Positions 1 to 8,466 of a stretch of 64,000 bases of DNA are shown here, piece after piece (the stretch's first letter is position 1; every line of letters starts with the position of its first letter). The DNA comes from Saccharomonospora viridis DSM 43017 (lineage in GTDB: Bacteria; Actinomycetota; Actinomycetes; Mycobacteriales; Pseudonocardiaceae). A model generated the notes under the pieces. That model was not told the origin of the DNA. It ran no database searches and worked only from the letters and a program-made list of their open reading frames with translations. Location of the stretch: contig NC_013159.1 in the NCBI RefSeq assembly GCF_000023865.1, positions 3,064,001 through 3,128,000 of the forward strand, in the 5' to 3' direction. The position numbers were made by a program, and so were the translations under genes.

Positions 1-84
1 GATCGCCTTGAGCCCGGTTTGCGGGTCCTGGCAGTAGACCACCTGTTCATGGCCGCCGTCGCGGCCGAATACACCCTCGGTCAC
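1..84 (-). CDS. Glu/Leu/Phe/Val dehydrogenase, N-terminal 28 residues (cut by the window edge)
   Basis: The minus strand from a GTG at 84 reads MTEGVFGRDGGHEQVVYCQD and continues through PQTGLKAI to the window edge. The HEQVV(Y/F)C..P..GLKAI stretch is the characteristic N-terminus of leucine/valine-type amino acid dehydrogenases, which deaminate branched-chain amino acids with NAD. An AAAGGAG ribosome binding site lies 7-8 bases upstream and supports the start. Only the first 28 codons are present; the nucleotide-binding and catalytic parts lie outside the window. The family call is good; the substrate (Leu, Val or Phe) cannot be told. Confidence 0.8.
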   Translation of the reverse strand, partial: MTEGVFGRDGGHEQVVYCQDPQTGLKAI

Positions 85-250
85 GGTCGTGACTCCTTTG
101 TCTTGCCGTTCGCGCGGCTTGTGGCTCACGCATTCGGTGTTTCTGTTCGGTTGTGGACGGCGAGGCCCGAAAGGTCGTTTTCGGTCGGTCACCGCCGTCT
201 GCGAATCTAACCCACCCACCACCCCGCCGGAAACGGCTGACAGGCGGTCT

Positions 251-913
251 TTAAGACTTCGTCGAACGCAGCGCCTCGACGGCGGAGGCGAACATGGTGG
301 ATTTGATGGCGGCGAGCGTGCCCCGGTCCTTGCCCGCCAGCGCGCGAACCCGTTCGCACGCGCTCGACAGCACTTCGTCCTCCTCCGCGACGGCGTCCAC
401 GAGACCGATCTCGGCCGCCTCGTGCCCGCCGAAACGTCGGCCGGTGGTCATCGAGGCGACCGCCGCGGCCGGGGTGAGCTTGCTTTGGATGAGCGCGGCC
501 ATACCCGGTGTGAACGGGATGTTGATGTCGGCCTCGGGGAAGCAGAAGAACCCGCGGTCGGCACGCATGACCCGGAAGTCGTGCGCCATCGCCAGCATGG
601 CACCGGCACCGAACGCGTGACCGTTCACGGCGGCCACCGTGGGTACCGGCAGGGTGAGCACCCGGGCGAACAACTCGTGCACGTCGGTCACGTAACGCTC
701 GGCCTGGTCACCGTTGGCCAGCAACCACTCCAGGTCGAGGCCGTTGGAGTAGAACTTGCCGCGTCCGACGGTGACGAGCGCGGCGGGACCATCGTGTTCG
801 CAGACGGTGTCCAGTATGGAGTGGACGGACTTCAACCACTCCACGGAGAAGCGGTTCTCATCGTCGCCGAGTTCGAGCACGAACACGGACTCCTGACGGT
901 GCAATGTGGGCAT
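251..913 (-). CDS. enoyl-CoA hydratase/isomerase family protein
   Basis: A 220-residue crotonase-fold protein. The ATG at 913 has a strong GAAGGAGG site just upstream and begins MPTLHRQESVF; the open frame runs further upstream, but that extension lacks family character. The oxyanion-hole region NGHAFGAGAMLAMAHD is visible near residues 100-115. It is shorter than typical hydratases (about 255) and resembles short delta3,delta2-enoyl-CoA isomerase-like proteins, so isomerase rather than hydratase activity is possible. It would act on fatty acyl-CoA thioesters in the cytoplasm. It lies downstream of etfA on the same strand but behind a strong hairpin, so it probably has its own promoter. Confidence 0.85.
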   Translation of the reverse strand: MPTLHRQESVFVLELGDDENRFSVEWLKSVHSILDTVCEHDGPAALVTVGRGKFYSNGLDLEWLLANGDQAERYVTDVHELFARVLTLPVPTVAAVNGHAFGAGAMLAMAHDFRVMRADRGFFCFPEADINIPFTPGMAALIQSKLTPAAAVASMTTGRRFGGHEAAEIGLVDAVAEEDEVLSSACERVRALAGKDRGTLAAIKSTMFASAVEALRSTKS

Positions 914-1060
914 AGGACCCTCCTTCGATCGACGTGGCTTTGCAAGACGGCGGCCGCGGTACTCCCCAGGTGATTCACGCGGTCCCTCCACATGGACCAG
1001 CGAGGAAGGCTGGTCCGACGCGTTCACCGCGCACGGGGCCGGATGCCGGGGCGCAGACGA

Positions 1061-1105
1061 CGAAGGCCACCCCCGCCGCGAAGAACGCGGCGGGGGTGGC
1101 CTTCG
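1061..1105 (-). terminator. perfect 20-bp hairpin after etfA
   Basis: Two perfectly complementary 20-base arms (1061-1080 and 1086-1105) enclose a 5-base loop, 31 bases beyond the etfA stop codon. There is no T tract, as is usual in high-GC actinobacteria. It probably ends the etfBA transcript before the enoyl-CoA hydratase gene. Confidence 0.8.
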
Positions 1106-1136
1106 CGAGCGAACGCAGGGGGCTTGTCGAGCTGTG

Positions 1137-2096
1137 TCAGCCCTTGCGCTTGTTGATCTCCTCGGTCAGCTGCGGGGCGACGTCGAACAGGTCACCCACC
1201 ACACCGAAGTCGGCGATCTCGAAGATCGGCGCCTCGGGGTCCTTGTTCACCGCGACGATCGTCTTCGAGGTCTGCATACCCGCACGGTGCTGAATCGCGC
1301 CGGAGATGCCGAGCGCGATGTAGAGCTGCGGCGACACGGTCTTACCGGTCTGTCCGACCTGGAACTGGGCCGGGTAGTACCCGGAGTCCACCGCCGCACG
1401 GGAGGCACCGACGGCCGCACCGAGCGAGTCGGCCAGCTTCTCCACGACCTCGAACTTCTCCGCGGAACCGACACCACGGCCACCCGAGACCACGACCGAG
1501 GCCTCGGTCAACTCGGGGCGGTCACCGGCGACGACCGGCTCGACACCGGTGATCTTGGCGGACTTGGCCGGGTCCACAGCGGGCAACGAGACGGTCTCCT
1601 CGACCGCCGCACCCTCGGCCTGCTCCGCCTCGACGGAGCCGGGCCGCACGGAGACCACCGGCACGCCCCGAGTGGTCTTCGACTTCACGGAGAACGCGCC
1701 ACCGAAGATCGACTGTTCGACGCTGCCGTCGGCGTTCACACCCACGGCGTCGCCGATCCAGCCGGAGCCGATACGCGCGGCCAGCCGTCCGGACACTTCC
1801 TTGCCCTCGGCGGTCGCGGCGACGAGCACCGCAGCGGGTGAGGCCTGCTCCACGACGGCCGCCAGGGCATCGACCTTCGGCGTGACGAAGTAGGTCGCGG
1901 CGTCGTCGGACTCGGCCACGTACACCTTCGCGGCGCCGTAGGACGCCAGCGACTCCTTGGCCTTCGCCGCCGTACCGGGCGCGCCGACCACGACGGCCGA
2001 CGGTTCGCCGAGCGCACGGGCGGCGGTCAGCAGTTCGTACGTGACCTTCTTGACCTCACCGTCGACGTGGTCGACGAGGACGAGTACTTCGCTCAT
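1137..2096 (-). CDS. etfA: electron transfer flavoprotein alpha subunit
   Basis: A 319-residue protein with the usual EtfA/FixB length. The start MSEVLVLVDH at 2096 is preceded by AAGGAAAG; upstream in-frame codons do not look coding. The C-terminal FAD-binding region is present, with VSGGRGVGS near residue 195 and LYIALGISGAIQHRAGM near residue 265, typical of the FAD-binding domain. With EtfB it takes electrons from acyl-CoA dehydrogenases such as the one at 58493 and passes them to ETF-quinone oxidoreductase. It follows etfB by 34 bases, so the two form an operon. It corresponds to Rv3028c (fixB). Confidence 0.97.
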   Translation of the reverse strand: MSEVLVLVDHVDGEVKKVTYELLTAARALGEPSAVVVGAPGTAAKAKESLASYGAAKVYVAESDDAATYFVTPKVDALAAVVEQASPAAVLVAATAEGKEVSGRLAARIGSGWIGDAVGVNADGSVEQSIFGGAFSVKSKTTRGVPVVSVRPGSVEAEQAEGAAVEETVSLPAVDPAKSAKITGVEPVVAGDRPELTEASVVVSGGRGVGSAEKFEVVEKLADSLGAAVGASRAAVDSGYYPAQFQVGQTGKTVSPQLYIALGISGAIQHRAGMQTSKTIVAVNKDPEAPIFEIADFGVVGDLFDVAPQLTEEINKRKG

Positions 2097-2130
2097 GAGT
2101 TCTTTCCTTGTCTGTCGTCGTTCGATGAAG

Positions 2131-2916
2131 TCAGATGATCTTCTGGGCCACCAGGTACTCGGCGATCTTCGTGCCACCGTCGCCTTCGTCGGTGATCTTC
2201 TCACCGGCGGTCCGTGGCGGCTTCGGCGTCGCCTCCAGGACGGTGGACCCGGCGTTGGCGAGGCCGAGCTCGGCCGTGTCGACGTCGAGGTCGGCGACGG
2301 TCAGGGTCTCCACCGGCTTCTTCTTGGCGGCCATGATGCCCTTGAACGACGGGTAGCGCGGCTCGTTGATCTTCTCGGTCACGCTGACCACGGCGGGCAG
2401 GTTGGCCTCGAGGTGGGTGATGCCGTCCTCGGTCTCACGGTCGACCTTGATGGTGTCGCCCTCGACCGTCACGGAACGGGCGTGGGTGAGCTGCGGCATG
2501 CCGAGCAGTTCGGCCAGCACCGCGGGCACGGCACCGCTGCGGCCGTCGGAGGCCTCGTTACCGGCGATGACCAGGTCGACTCCCTCGACCTTGCGCACGG
2601 CCGCGGCCAGCACCTTCGCGGTGGCCAGCATGTCGGATCCGCGCAAGGCCTCGTCGGAGACGTGGATCGCCTTGTCGGCACCCATGGACAGCGCCTTACG
2701 GATCGCGTCGGTGGCGCGGTCGGGGCCGACGCACAGGACGGTCACCTCGCCCCCGTTGGCTTCCTTGATCTGGAGCGCCTCCTCGACGGCGCGCTCGTTG
2801 ATCTCATCGATCACCGCGTCGGCGGATTCACGGTCGAGGGTGTGGTCGTTCTCGTTGAGCTTTCGCTCCGAGTAGGTGTCTGGCACCTGCTTGACCAGAA
2901 CAACGATGTTGGTCAT
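2131..2916 (-). CDS. etfB: electron transfer flavoprotein beta subunit
   Basis: A 261-residue EtfB/FixA homologue starting MTNIVVLVKQVPDT at 2916, behind a GAAGGAG site. The AMP-binding family features GNEASDGRSGAVPA and the DL-rich C-terminal arm are recognisable. It is the first gene of the etfBA operon, corresponding to Rv3029c-Rv3028c. A TACTGT box on the minus strand at 2981-2976 is a reasonable -10 element and would give a leader of about 50 bases. A palindrome further upstream (3025-3038) may be an operator. Confidence 0.97.
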   Translation of the reverse strand: MTNIVVLVKQVPDTYSERKLNENDHTLDRESADAVIDEINERAVEEALQIKEANGGEVTVLCVGPDRATDAIRKALSMGADKAIHVSDEALRGSDMLATAKVLAAAVRKVEGVDLVIAGNEASDGRSGAVPAVLAELLGMPQLTHARSVTVEGDTIKVDRETEDGITHLEANLPAVVSVTEKINEPRYPSFKGIMAAKKKPVETLTVADLDVDTAELGLANAGSTVLEATPKPPRTAGEKITDEGDGGTKIAEYLVAQKII

Positions 2917-2975
2917 GGGTCTCCTTCGGCGCACACGCAAGGCGTTACTGGCCGGTAGATTACGGCTTTTCCCCC

Positions 2976-2981
2976 ACAGTA
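2976..2981 (-). promoter_or_regulatory. etfB: candidate -10 box of etfB
   Basis: TACTGT on the minus strand, 60 bases before the etfB start codon and compatible with its ribosome binding site. No convincing -35 hexamer is visible. Confidence 0.4.
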
Positions 2982-3024
2982 TGCGCCCCGGGGTGACTAC
3001 ATTCACCCGGATCCGGCATTTATT

Positions 3025-3038
3025 GGGACGATCGTCCC
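3025..3038. promoter_or_regulatory. 14-bp perfect palindrome in the etfB/degV divergent promoter region
   Basis: GGGACGATCGTCCC is perfectly self-complementary and lies midway between divergent etfB and degV. The symmetry suggests a dimeric repressor site (TetR-like). No regulator gene is adjacent, so the protein is unknown. Confidence 0.45.
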
Positions 3039-3130
3039 GCTATCTCGCCCCCAGCGTCGGGGACACGCACCGGAACGACCCATACGCAGAAAGTCGCAAT
3101 CCATTGCTTCTAATGGACGGATCAAGCCGT

Positions 3131-3136
3131 TAGCCT
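3131..3136 (+). promoter_or_regulatory. leaderless -10 box of degV
   Basis: TAGCCT followed by 6 bases and the GTG start at 3143. There is no Shine-Dalgarno sequence, which fits a leaderless mRNA. Confidence 0.55.
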
Positions 3137-3142
3137 GCGGGC

Positions 3143-3982
3143 GTGCCAGTAGCAGTGATCACCGATTCGACAGCGTGCCTGCCCGAGCAATTGACCGCCC
3201 AGTGGGGGATCACGGTCGTCCAGCTCCAAATTCAGGCAAACGGGCAAATTGACGACGAATCTCGCTTCGACAGGGCGGAATTGGTCAAGACCCTGCGTGC
3301 GGGGAAATCGGTCGCCACCGCTCCCCCTGACCCGGGGGCGTTCTTCTGGTCCTTCCAGGACGCCGTCAGCGCGGGCGCCGACGCCATCGTCAGCTTCCAC
3401 ATCTCCCGTCGTCTCTCGGCCACCGCGGACGCGGCCAGAGAAGCCGCAAGACAGGTACGCGTCCCCGTCCACGTCGTCGACAGCGCCACCACCGGCATGA
3501 GCCTCGGGTTCGCCGTGCTGTCCGCCGCACGCGCGGCGGCGGCGGGCGCCGGGCCACAGCGCATCATGGAAATAGCCCGACGTCGCTGTCTTGCCAGCAA
3601 GGAGTTCTTCTACGTCGACACACTGGAATATCTGCGCCGAGGTGGTCGCATCGGCACGGCCACCGCCCTGCTCGGCAATGCGTTCTCCATCAAGCCCATC
3701 CTGACCGTGCAGGACGGCGAAATAGCGCCGTTGGCGAAAGTACGCGGCAGTCAACGGGCACTGGACAAACTCCTCGACCTCGCGGTGCAACATGCGGGTG
3801 AGCAGGAGGTGGACATCGCCGTCTCCGGGGTGACACCGTCGGCGCGGGAGATGACCCTGGTGCAACAGCTGCGCAACCGCATCCCCACGCTGAACGACAT
3901 CATGCTCACGCACATCGGCACGGCGCTCACCGCGCACGTGGGCCCCGGCACGCTCGGCATCACCGTCGCTCCGGTCCAGTAA
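3143..3982 (+). CDS. DegV family fatty-acid-binding protein
   Basis: A 279-residue protein with the full DegV length. The N-terminus VAVITDSTACLP is the family signature, and the SFHISRRLSATADAAR and FYVDTLEYLRRGGRIG motifs follow. DegV/FakB proteins bind a single fatty acid; in Firmicutes they present it to a fatty-acid kinase, while in actinobacteria the role is less clear. The GTG start has no ribosome binding site but an ideally placed -10 box, so a leaderless transcript is inferred. It lies between etfB and the methylglucose polysaccharide genes; in M. tuberculosis those two blocks are adjacent, so degV may be an insertion here. Confidence 0.93.
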   Translation: MPVAVITDSTACLPEQLTAQWGITVVQLQIQANGQIDDESRFDRAELVKTLRAGKSVATAPPDPGAFFWSFQDAVSAGADAIVSFHISRRLSATADAAREAARQVRVPVHVVDSATTGMSLGFAVLSAARAAAAGAGPQRIMEIARRRCLASKEFFYVDTLEYLRRGGRIGTATALLGNAFSIKPILTVQDGEIAPLAKVRGSQRALDKLLDLAVQHAGEQEVDIAVSGVTPSAREMTLVQQLRNRIPTLNDIMLTHIGTALTAHVGPGTLGITVAPVQ

Positions 3983-4403
3983 CACGGCCGAGACCCGCCA
4001 CCGATCGCAACGCATCCGTACGTGAGTGCGACTTCACCGGGGCCTCCCGCACCACAGCGGGGCGACCGAGGCCGCCCACCCTTAAAAGCGGCGGACGCCT
4101 GCCACCGCGATCGACGGCACTCACGGACCGACCGCTGAGACCTCGCCTGCCCCGATCCCCACCTGGACCGAAGCGACCCTGAGCACGTTCGGCTGTGCCA
4201 CGACACGGCGGGTGGTGGACTGATCGACCCCGCGAGGGGATCTTGGACCCCGCGTCCCGTCACCGCCGGGGCGAACGCTCCGCCTCGCCGACCCGCGAAT
4301 TTCCCGCCCGAGGTAGTTTCCTCCAGAGGCCTTTGCACGAAAAACACGAGAACAACACGAAAACGCCGTACGGACGACGCCGAGCAGCCAGGAGAAAGCA
4401 CGA
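3983..4403. other. 421-base intergenic region without a recognisable gene
   Basis: It lies between the degV stop and the methyltransferase gene. No frame shows coding character or a family match. It presumably holds the promoter of the operon starting at 4404; the ribosome binding site GGAGA at 4391-4395 is the only clear signal. Confidence 0.5.
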
Positions 4404-5180
4404 GTGTCACTCACAGCCGAGGACAGAGCCATCGCCCTGCATCTCACCGGCGAGCGCACGGTCCCGGGGGTTCCCGAGGAGAACTACTGGTTCCGCAGGC
4501 ACGAGGCCGCCTACCACGCGCTGGTGCCGTTCTGTCGGGACGCGGTGGTCCTGGAAGCCGGCTGTGGCGAGGGCTACGGCGCCGCGCTGCTGGTCGAACA
4601 CGCCGCCCGGGTCGTGGCCATCGACTACGACGAACCCACCACGAGACATGTGGCCACACGCTACCCCGGGGTCGGGGTGGTCCGCGGCAACCTCGCGTTC
4701 CTGCCCGTGCGTACCGGATCGATCGACGTGGTCGCCAATCTGCAGGTGATCGAACACCTGTGGGATCAGGAGGGTTTCCTCGCCGAATGCCATCGGGTAC
4801 TGCGACCGGGCGGCCGCTTGTTCGTCACCACACCCAATCGACTGACCTTCACCCCGGACTCCGACACCCCACTCAACCCCTACCACACCAGAGAACTCTC
4901 CCCCTCCGAATTGGACCAACTGTTGCGTGAGGCGGGATTCACGGTGGAAAGCCTGCGCGGGCTGCGGCACGGTCCCGCACTGGCCGAATTGGACCGACGC
5001 CACGGCGGGTCGATCATCGAGGCCCAACTCGACGTCGTACTGGGTAGCCTTCCGGGACAGGCCGTGTGGCCACGCTCCCTGCTCGCCGATGTCGAGGCCG
5101 TCACCGCCGCGGACTTCGAACTCCACGACGACGACCTCGACGACACCCTCGACCTCATTGCCCTGGCGGTGCGCTCATGA
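4404..5180 (+). CDS. class I SAM-dependent methyltransferase (Rv3030-like)
   Basis: A 258-residue methyltransferase. The SAM-binding motif VLEAGCGEGYGAALL lies near residues 50-64, followed by the acidic VAIDYDE strand and a post-motif LRPGGRLFVTTPN. The GTG start at 4404 is set by GGAGA eight bases upstream. The stop overlaps the start of the branching-enzyme gene (ATGA), so the two are translationally coupled. Homologous genes in mycobacteria (Rv3030, beside Rv3031 and Rv3032) are proposed to methylate glucose residues of methylglucose lipopolysaccharide. The role here is inferred from this conserved order. Confidence 0.88.
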   Translation: MSLTAEDRAIALHLTGERTVPGVPEENYWFRRHEAAYHALVPFCRDAVVLEAGCGEGYGAALLVEHAARVVAIDYDEPTTRHVATRYPGVGVVRGNLAFLPVRTGSIDVVANLQVIEHLWDQEGFLAECHRVLRPGGRLFVTTPNRLTFTPDSDTPLNPYHTRELSPSELDQLLREAGFTVESLRGLRHGPALAELDRRHGGSIIEAQLDVVLGSLPGQAVWPRSLLADVEAVTAADFELHDDDLDDTLDLIALAVRS

Positions 5181-6694
5181 CCGAAACCGAAGGCACCTTC
5201 TGCCTGGTACTGCACAGCCACCTACCGTGGCTGCCCCACCATGGAAACTGGCCCGTCGGCGAGGAATGGCTCTACCAGGCGTGGGCGCACTCCTACGTAC
5301 CCCTGGTGGACCTGCTGCACCGGTTCGCCGACGAAGGACGTCGCGACGTCCTCACCCTGGGCGTCACCCCGGTGCTGGCGGCACAACTCGACGACCCGTA
5401 CGCACTGCGGTCGTTCTCCGAATGGCTCGGCCACTGGACCCTGCGGGCACAGCACGCGGCCTCCCTGTGGCGTGGACACGACCTGCTCTCCGACCTGGCC
5501 TCAGCCGAGTACCGAGCCGCACACCGTGTACTCGCCGAGGCGGAATCCCGATGGCGACACGGATTCTCCCCGCTGCTTCGGTCCTTGGTGGACTCACAGG
5601 TGATCGAACTGCTCGGTGGTCCGGCCACTCACCCGTTCCAGCCACTACTCGACCAGCGGGTGCGGGCGTTCGCGCTGCGCACCGGGCTGGCAGACACGAC
5701 GTTGCGGATCGGACACCGCCCCGACGGCATCTGGGCCCCCGAATGCGGCTACGCACCGGGCATGGAGGACGACTACGCCGCGGCCGGGGTGCACCGATTC
5801 CTCGTCGACGGTCCGTCCTTGCGTGGTGACACGGCCGCTGCCCGCACCGTGGGCTCGACCGACGTCGTGTGCTTCGGCCGCGATCTGGAAGTGACCTACC
5901 GGGTGTGGTCCCCCAAGGCCGGCTACCCGGGCCACAGTGCCTATCGCGACTTCCACACCTGGGCCCACGAAGTGGGCATCAAGCCCTCGCGCGTCACCGG
6001 TAAGCACATCGCCCCCGAGGACAAGGCCCCGTACGATCCGGCGCTCGCGGCCGACGCACTACGGCTGCACGTGAAGGATTTCGTCGAAACGGTGGTGCAG
6101 CGGCTACGTCAGCTACGGGAACGACACGGTCGCCCCTCCCTGGTGGTGGCCGCCTACGACACCGAACTCTTCGGCCACTGGTGGTACGAAGGCCCACAGT
6201 GGTTGGAGGCCGTGCTGCGGGCGCTGCCCGAGGCGGGCGTGCGGGTGACGACGTTGCGGGGCGCGTTGGAAGCCGGGCATCTCGGCGGTCCGGTGGAACT
6301 GCCCGCCTCCTCGTGGGGTTCGGGCAAGGACTGGCGGGTGTGGGACGGCGAACAGGTCGCCGACATGGTGGAGGCCAACGCCGCGCTCCAGCGCCGACTG
6401 CTGGCGTTGCCCGTGAACGACGCGGTCCGTGACCCCGTGGCCGACCAGGCCGTCACCGAGGCGCTGCTGGCCCTGTCGAGCGACTGGGCGTTCATGGTGA
6501 CGAAGGACTCGGCCGCCGACTACGCCCGCAGACGGGCACGCGAGCACACCGAACGTTTCGACCGACTCGCCGAGGCGCTGCGCGCCGGGCACCCCGACGC
6601 ACGCACCCTCGCCGAGCGCTACCGCGCCGCCTCCCTGCCCTTCGGGCATCTGGACGCGCGCGAGCTGTTCAGGACCGCGACCCCGCGGCGATGA
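5177..6694 (+). CDS. GH57 1,4-alpha-glucan branching enzyme (Rv3031-like)
   Basis: A 505-residue glycoside hydrolase family 57 protein. The start MTETEGTF at 5177 overlaps the preceding stop. The N-terminal barrel motif LVLHSHLPW, the region with the nucleophile glutamate (GIWAPECGY, about residue 190) and the AYDTELFGHWWYEGP motif with the conserved aspartate (about residue 330) are all intact, so it should be active. It transfers alpha-1,4-glucan segments to make alpha-1,6 branches. Next to the methyltransferase and (after one inserted gene) the GT4 transferase, it likely serves methylglucose lipopolysaccharide or glycogen assembly. Its 3' end overlaps the convergent GH2 gene by 26 bases. 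Confidence 0.92.
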   Translation: MTETEGTFCLVLHSHLPWLPHHGNWPVGEEWLYQAWAHSYVPLVDLLHRFADEGRRDVLTLGVTPVLAAQLDDPYALRSFSEWLGHWTLRAQHAASLWRGHDLLSDLASAEYRAAHRVLAEAESRWRHGFSPLLRSLVDSQVIELLGGPATHPFQPLLDQRVRAFALRTGLADTTLRIGHRPDGIWAPECGYAPGMEDDYAAAGVHRFLVDGPSLRGDTAAARTVGSTDVVCFGRDLEVTYRVWSPKAGYPGHSAYRDFHTWAHEVGIKPSRVTGKHIAPEDKAPYDPALAADALRLHVKDFVETVVQRLRQLRERHGRPSLVVAAYDTELFGHWWYEGPQWLEAVLRALPEAGVRVTTLRGALEAGHLGGPVELPASSWGSGKDWRVWDGEQVADMVEANAALQRRLLALPVNDAVRDPVADQAVTEALLALSSDWAFMVTKDSAADYARRRAREHTERFDRLAEALRAGHPDARTLAERYRAASLPFGHLDARELFRTATPRR

Positions 6695-8396
6695 CGGCGC
6701 GGTTGCGTTCGGCCACCACCGGTACCGTCACCTTCACGACCCTGCGGTCGTAGGTGAGCAGCCCGTTGACCTCGTTCTCCACGTCCGTGAGTTGGGTGTA
6801 GACGGCCCCGCAGAGGCGGTCGCGTGCCAGGACCTCCAGTTCCTCGCTGAGCTCCACGTATCGTGCGGTGAGCCGTTCCCGGTCGGGCACCATCTCGTAC
6901 GCCATCGGCTCACCGGGCCAGACGTGCCCGTCCACGACCAACCCCACGCCGCCGAACTCGCCGTCGACGACGGCTCTGGAATCGGTCACCTCCGGCCGCC
7001 CCGGCCCCACGTAGGTGTGATCGTCGTAGACGTCGCCCGCGCCCGAATCGGGCTGGGAATGGCAGCAGTTGACCCCGCTCGCCGCGATGACGAGTCTGGT
7101 CGGGTCGGCGGCCTTGACCTCCTCGGCGATGCGGGCGGTGTCGTACTCCCCCCACCCCTCGTTGAACACCACCCACAGCACGATCGACGGAACGTTGCGC
7201 AGCTGGTCGAGCAGTTCGTGCAGTTCGGCCTCGAAACGTCGCCTCGCCGCGGCCACCGGTGGGGCCTGGGGGCCGGGAGGGTTGTCCAGCACGACCGGCA
7301 ACGACGGCATGTCCTGCCACACCAACAGACCCAGCCGGTCGGCCCAGTGGTACCAACGCATCGGCTCCACTTTGACGTGTTTGCGCACGCTGTTGAAGCC
7401 GAGCGCCTTGACGCGCTCCAGGTCGAACCGCAGCGCCTCATCGGTGGGCGCGGTGTAGATGCCGTCGGGCCAGTATCCCTGGTCCAACGGCGCGTGGAGG
7501 AACACCGGCCGGTCGTTGAGCAGGATGCGTGGTGGTCCCTCGCCGGCTCGGACCTCGATCGTGCGCAGAGCGGCGTAGCTGGTCACCTCGTCGAGCACCG
7601 TTCCGTCGCCGTCGAGCAAGCGCACCCTCAGATCGTAGAGATGTGGGTCGTCCGGGCTCCACAGGCGCGGATCGGGCACGTCGAGGCGCAGTGGCCGACC
7701 GGGCTCACCACGTCCACGGGTCACCTGTCCGGCTTCCGAGGCGAGCGACACGTCGACCGTCACACCGTCGACCGCGCCCGCCACGTGGACGGTGAGATCG
7801 AGACCACGGAGGTCGGGCACGATGTCGAGATCGGCGATGTGCACCGTGGGCACGGATTCAAGCCACACGGTCTGCCAGATCCCCGAGCACCCGGTGTACA
7901 GGATGCCGCCGGGTTGGTTCGCCTGTTTGCCGACGGGGAACGTACCGCGGTTGCCCTCGTCCTCCGCCCGCACCAGGACCTCTTGTTCGGCGTCGGAACG
8001 CAGCACGTCGGTGATATCCACGGTGAACGCCGTGTAGCCGCCCTCGTGACGGGCGAGCAACTGGTGGTTCACCCACACCGTCGCGATCTGGTCGACCGCG
8101 CCGAAGTGCAGCAGCACCCGTCCGTCCCGCCAGTCCGCGGGCACCTCGACGGTGCGTCGGTACCACATCGTCTCGTCCCGACGTCCGATGCCCGACAACC
8201 GGGATTCCGGCGGATACGGCACCAGGATCCGCTCACCGCGATGAACGGTCCCGTTCTCGTCCCGTCCCACGTACTCCCAAAGACCGTTCAACGTGCGCCA
8301 GCGCGGACGCACCAGTTGCGGTCGGGGATGTTCGAAAAGAGCGTTGTCCGGACTCACCTGGTAGGTCCACGGCGTGGACATCGATCGCGCGCTCAT
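6669..8396 (-). CDS. glycoside hydrolase family 2 protein (beta-galactosidase/glucuronidase-like)
   Basis: A 575-residue GH2 protein with a sugar-binding jelly-roll domain (NGLWEYVGRDENG, WYRRTVEVPADW), an immunoglobulin-like middle domain and a TIM barrel. The acid/base glutamate is in VVFNEGWGEYD (about residue 395), and a candidate nucleophile glutamate is in DGEFGGVGL. No signal peptide is visible, so it should be cytoplasmic. The start is uncertain: ATG at 8396 or 8381. It is convergent with the branching enzyme and divergent from the GT4 gene, splitting the Rv3031-Rv3032 pair. The substrate cannot be assigned from sequence. Confidence 0.85.
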   Translation of the reverse strand: MSARSMSTPWTYQVSPDNALFEHPRPQLVRPRWRTLNGLWEYVGRDENGTVHRGERILVPYPPESRLSGIGRRDETMWYRRTVEVPADWRDGRVLLHFGAVDQIATVWVNHQLLARHEGGYTAFTVDITDVLRSDAEQEVLVRAEDEGNRGTFPVGKQANQPGGILYTGCSGIWQTVWLESVPTVHIADLDIVPDLRGLDLTVHVAGAVDGVTVDVSLASEAGQVTRGRGEPGRPLRLDVPDPRLWSPDDPHLYDLRVRLLDGDGTVLDEVTSYAALRTIEVRAGEGPPRILLNDRPVFLHAPLDQGYWPDGIYTAPTDEALRFDLERVKALGFNSVRKHVKVEPMRWYHWADRLGLLVWQDMPSLPVVLDNPPGPQAPPVAAARRRFEAELHELLDQLRNVPSIVLWVVFNEGWGEYDTARIAEEVKAADPTRLVIAASGVNCCHSQPDSGAGDVYDDHTYVGPGRPEVTDSRAVVDGEFGGVGLVVDGHVWPGEPMAYEMVPDRERLTARYVELSEELEVLARDRLCGAVYTQLTDVENEVNGLLTYDRRVVKVTVPVVAERNRAVIAAGSRS

Positions 8397-8454
8397 CGCC
8401 CTCGATGCTGGCACAGAAGTAGGACTGGCCGCCGCCACTCAAGCGACCGATGAG

Positions 8455-8460
8455 TAACCT
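8455..8460 (+). promoter_or_regulatory. leaderless -10 box of the GT4 gene
   Basis: TAACCT followed by exactly 6 bases and the ATG at 8467; no Shine-Dalgarno sequence. Confidence 0.55.
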
Positions 8461-8466
8461 CGCCCT

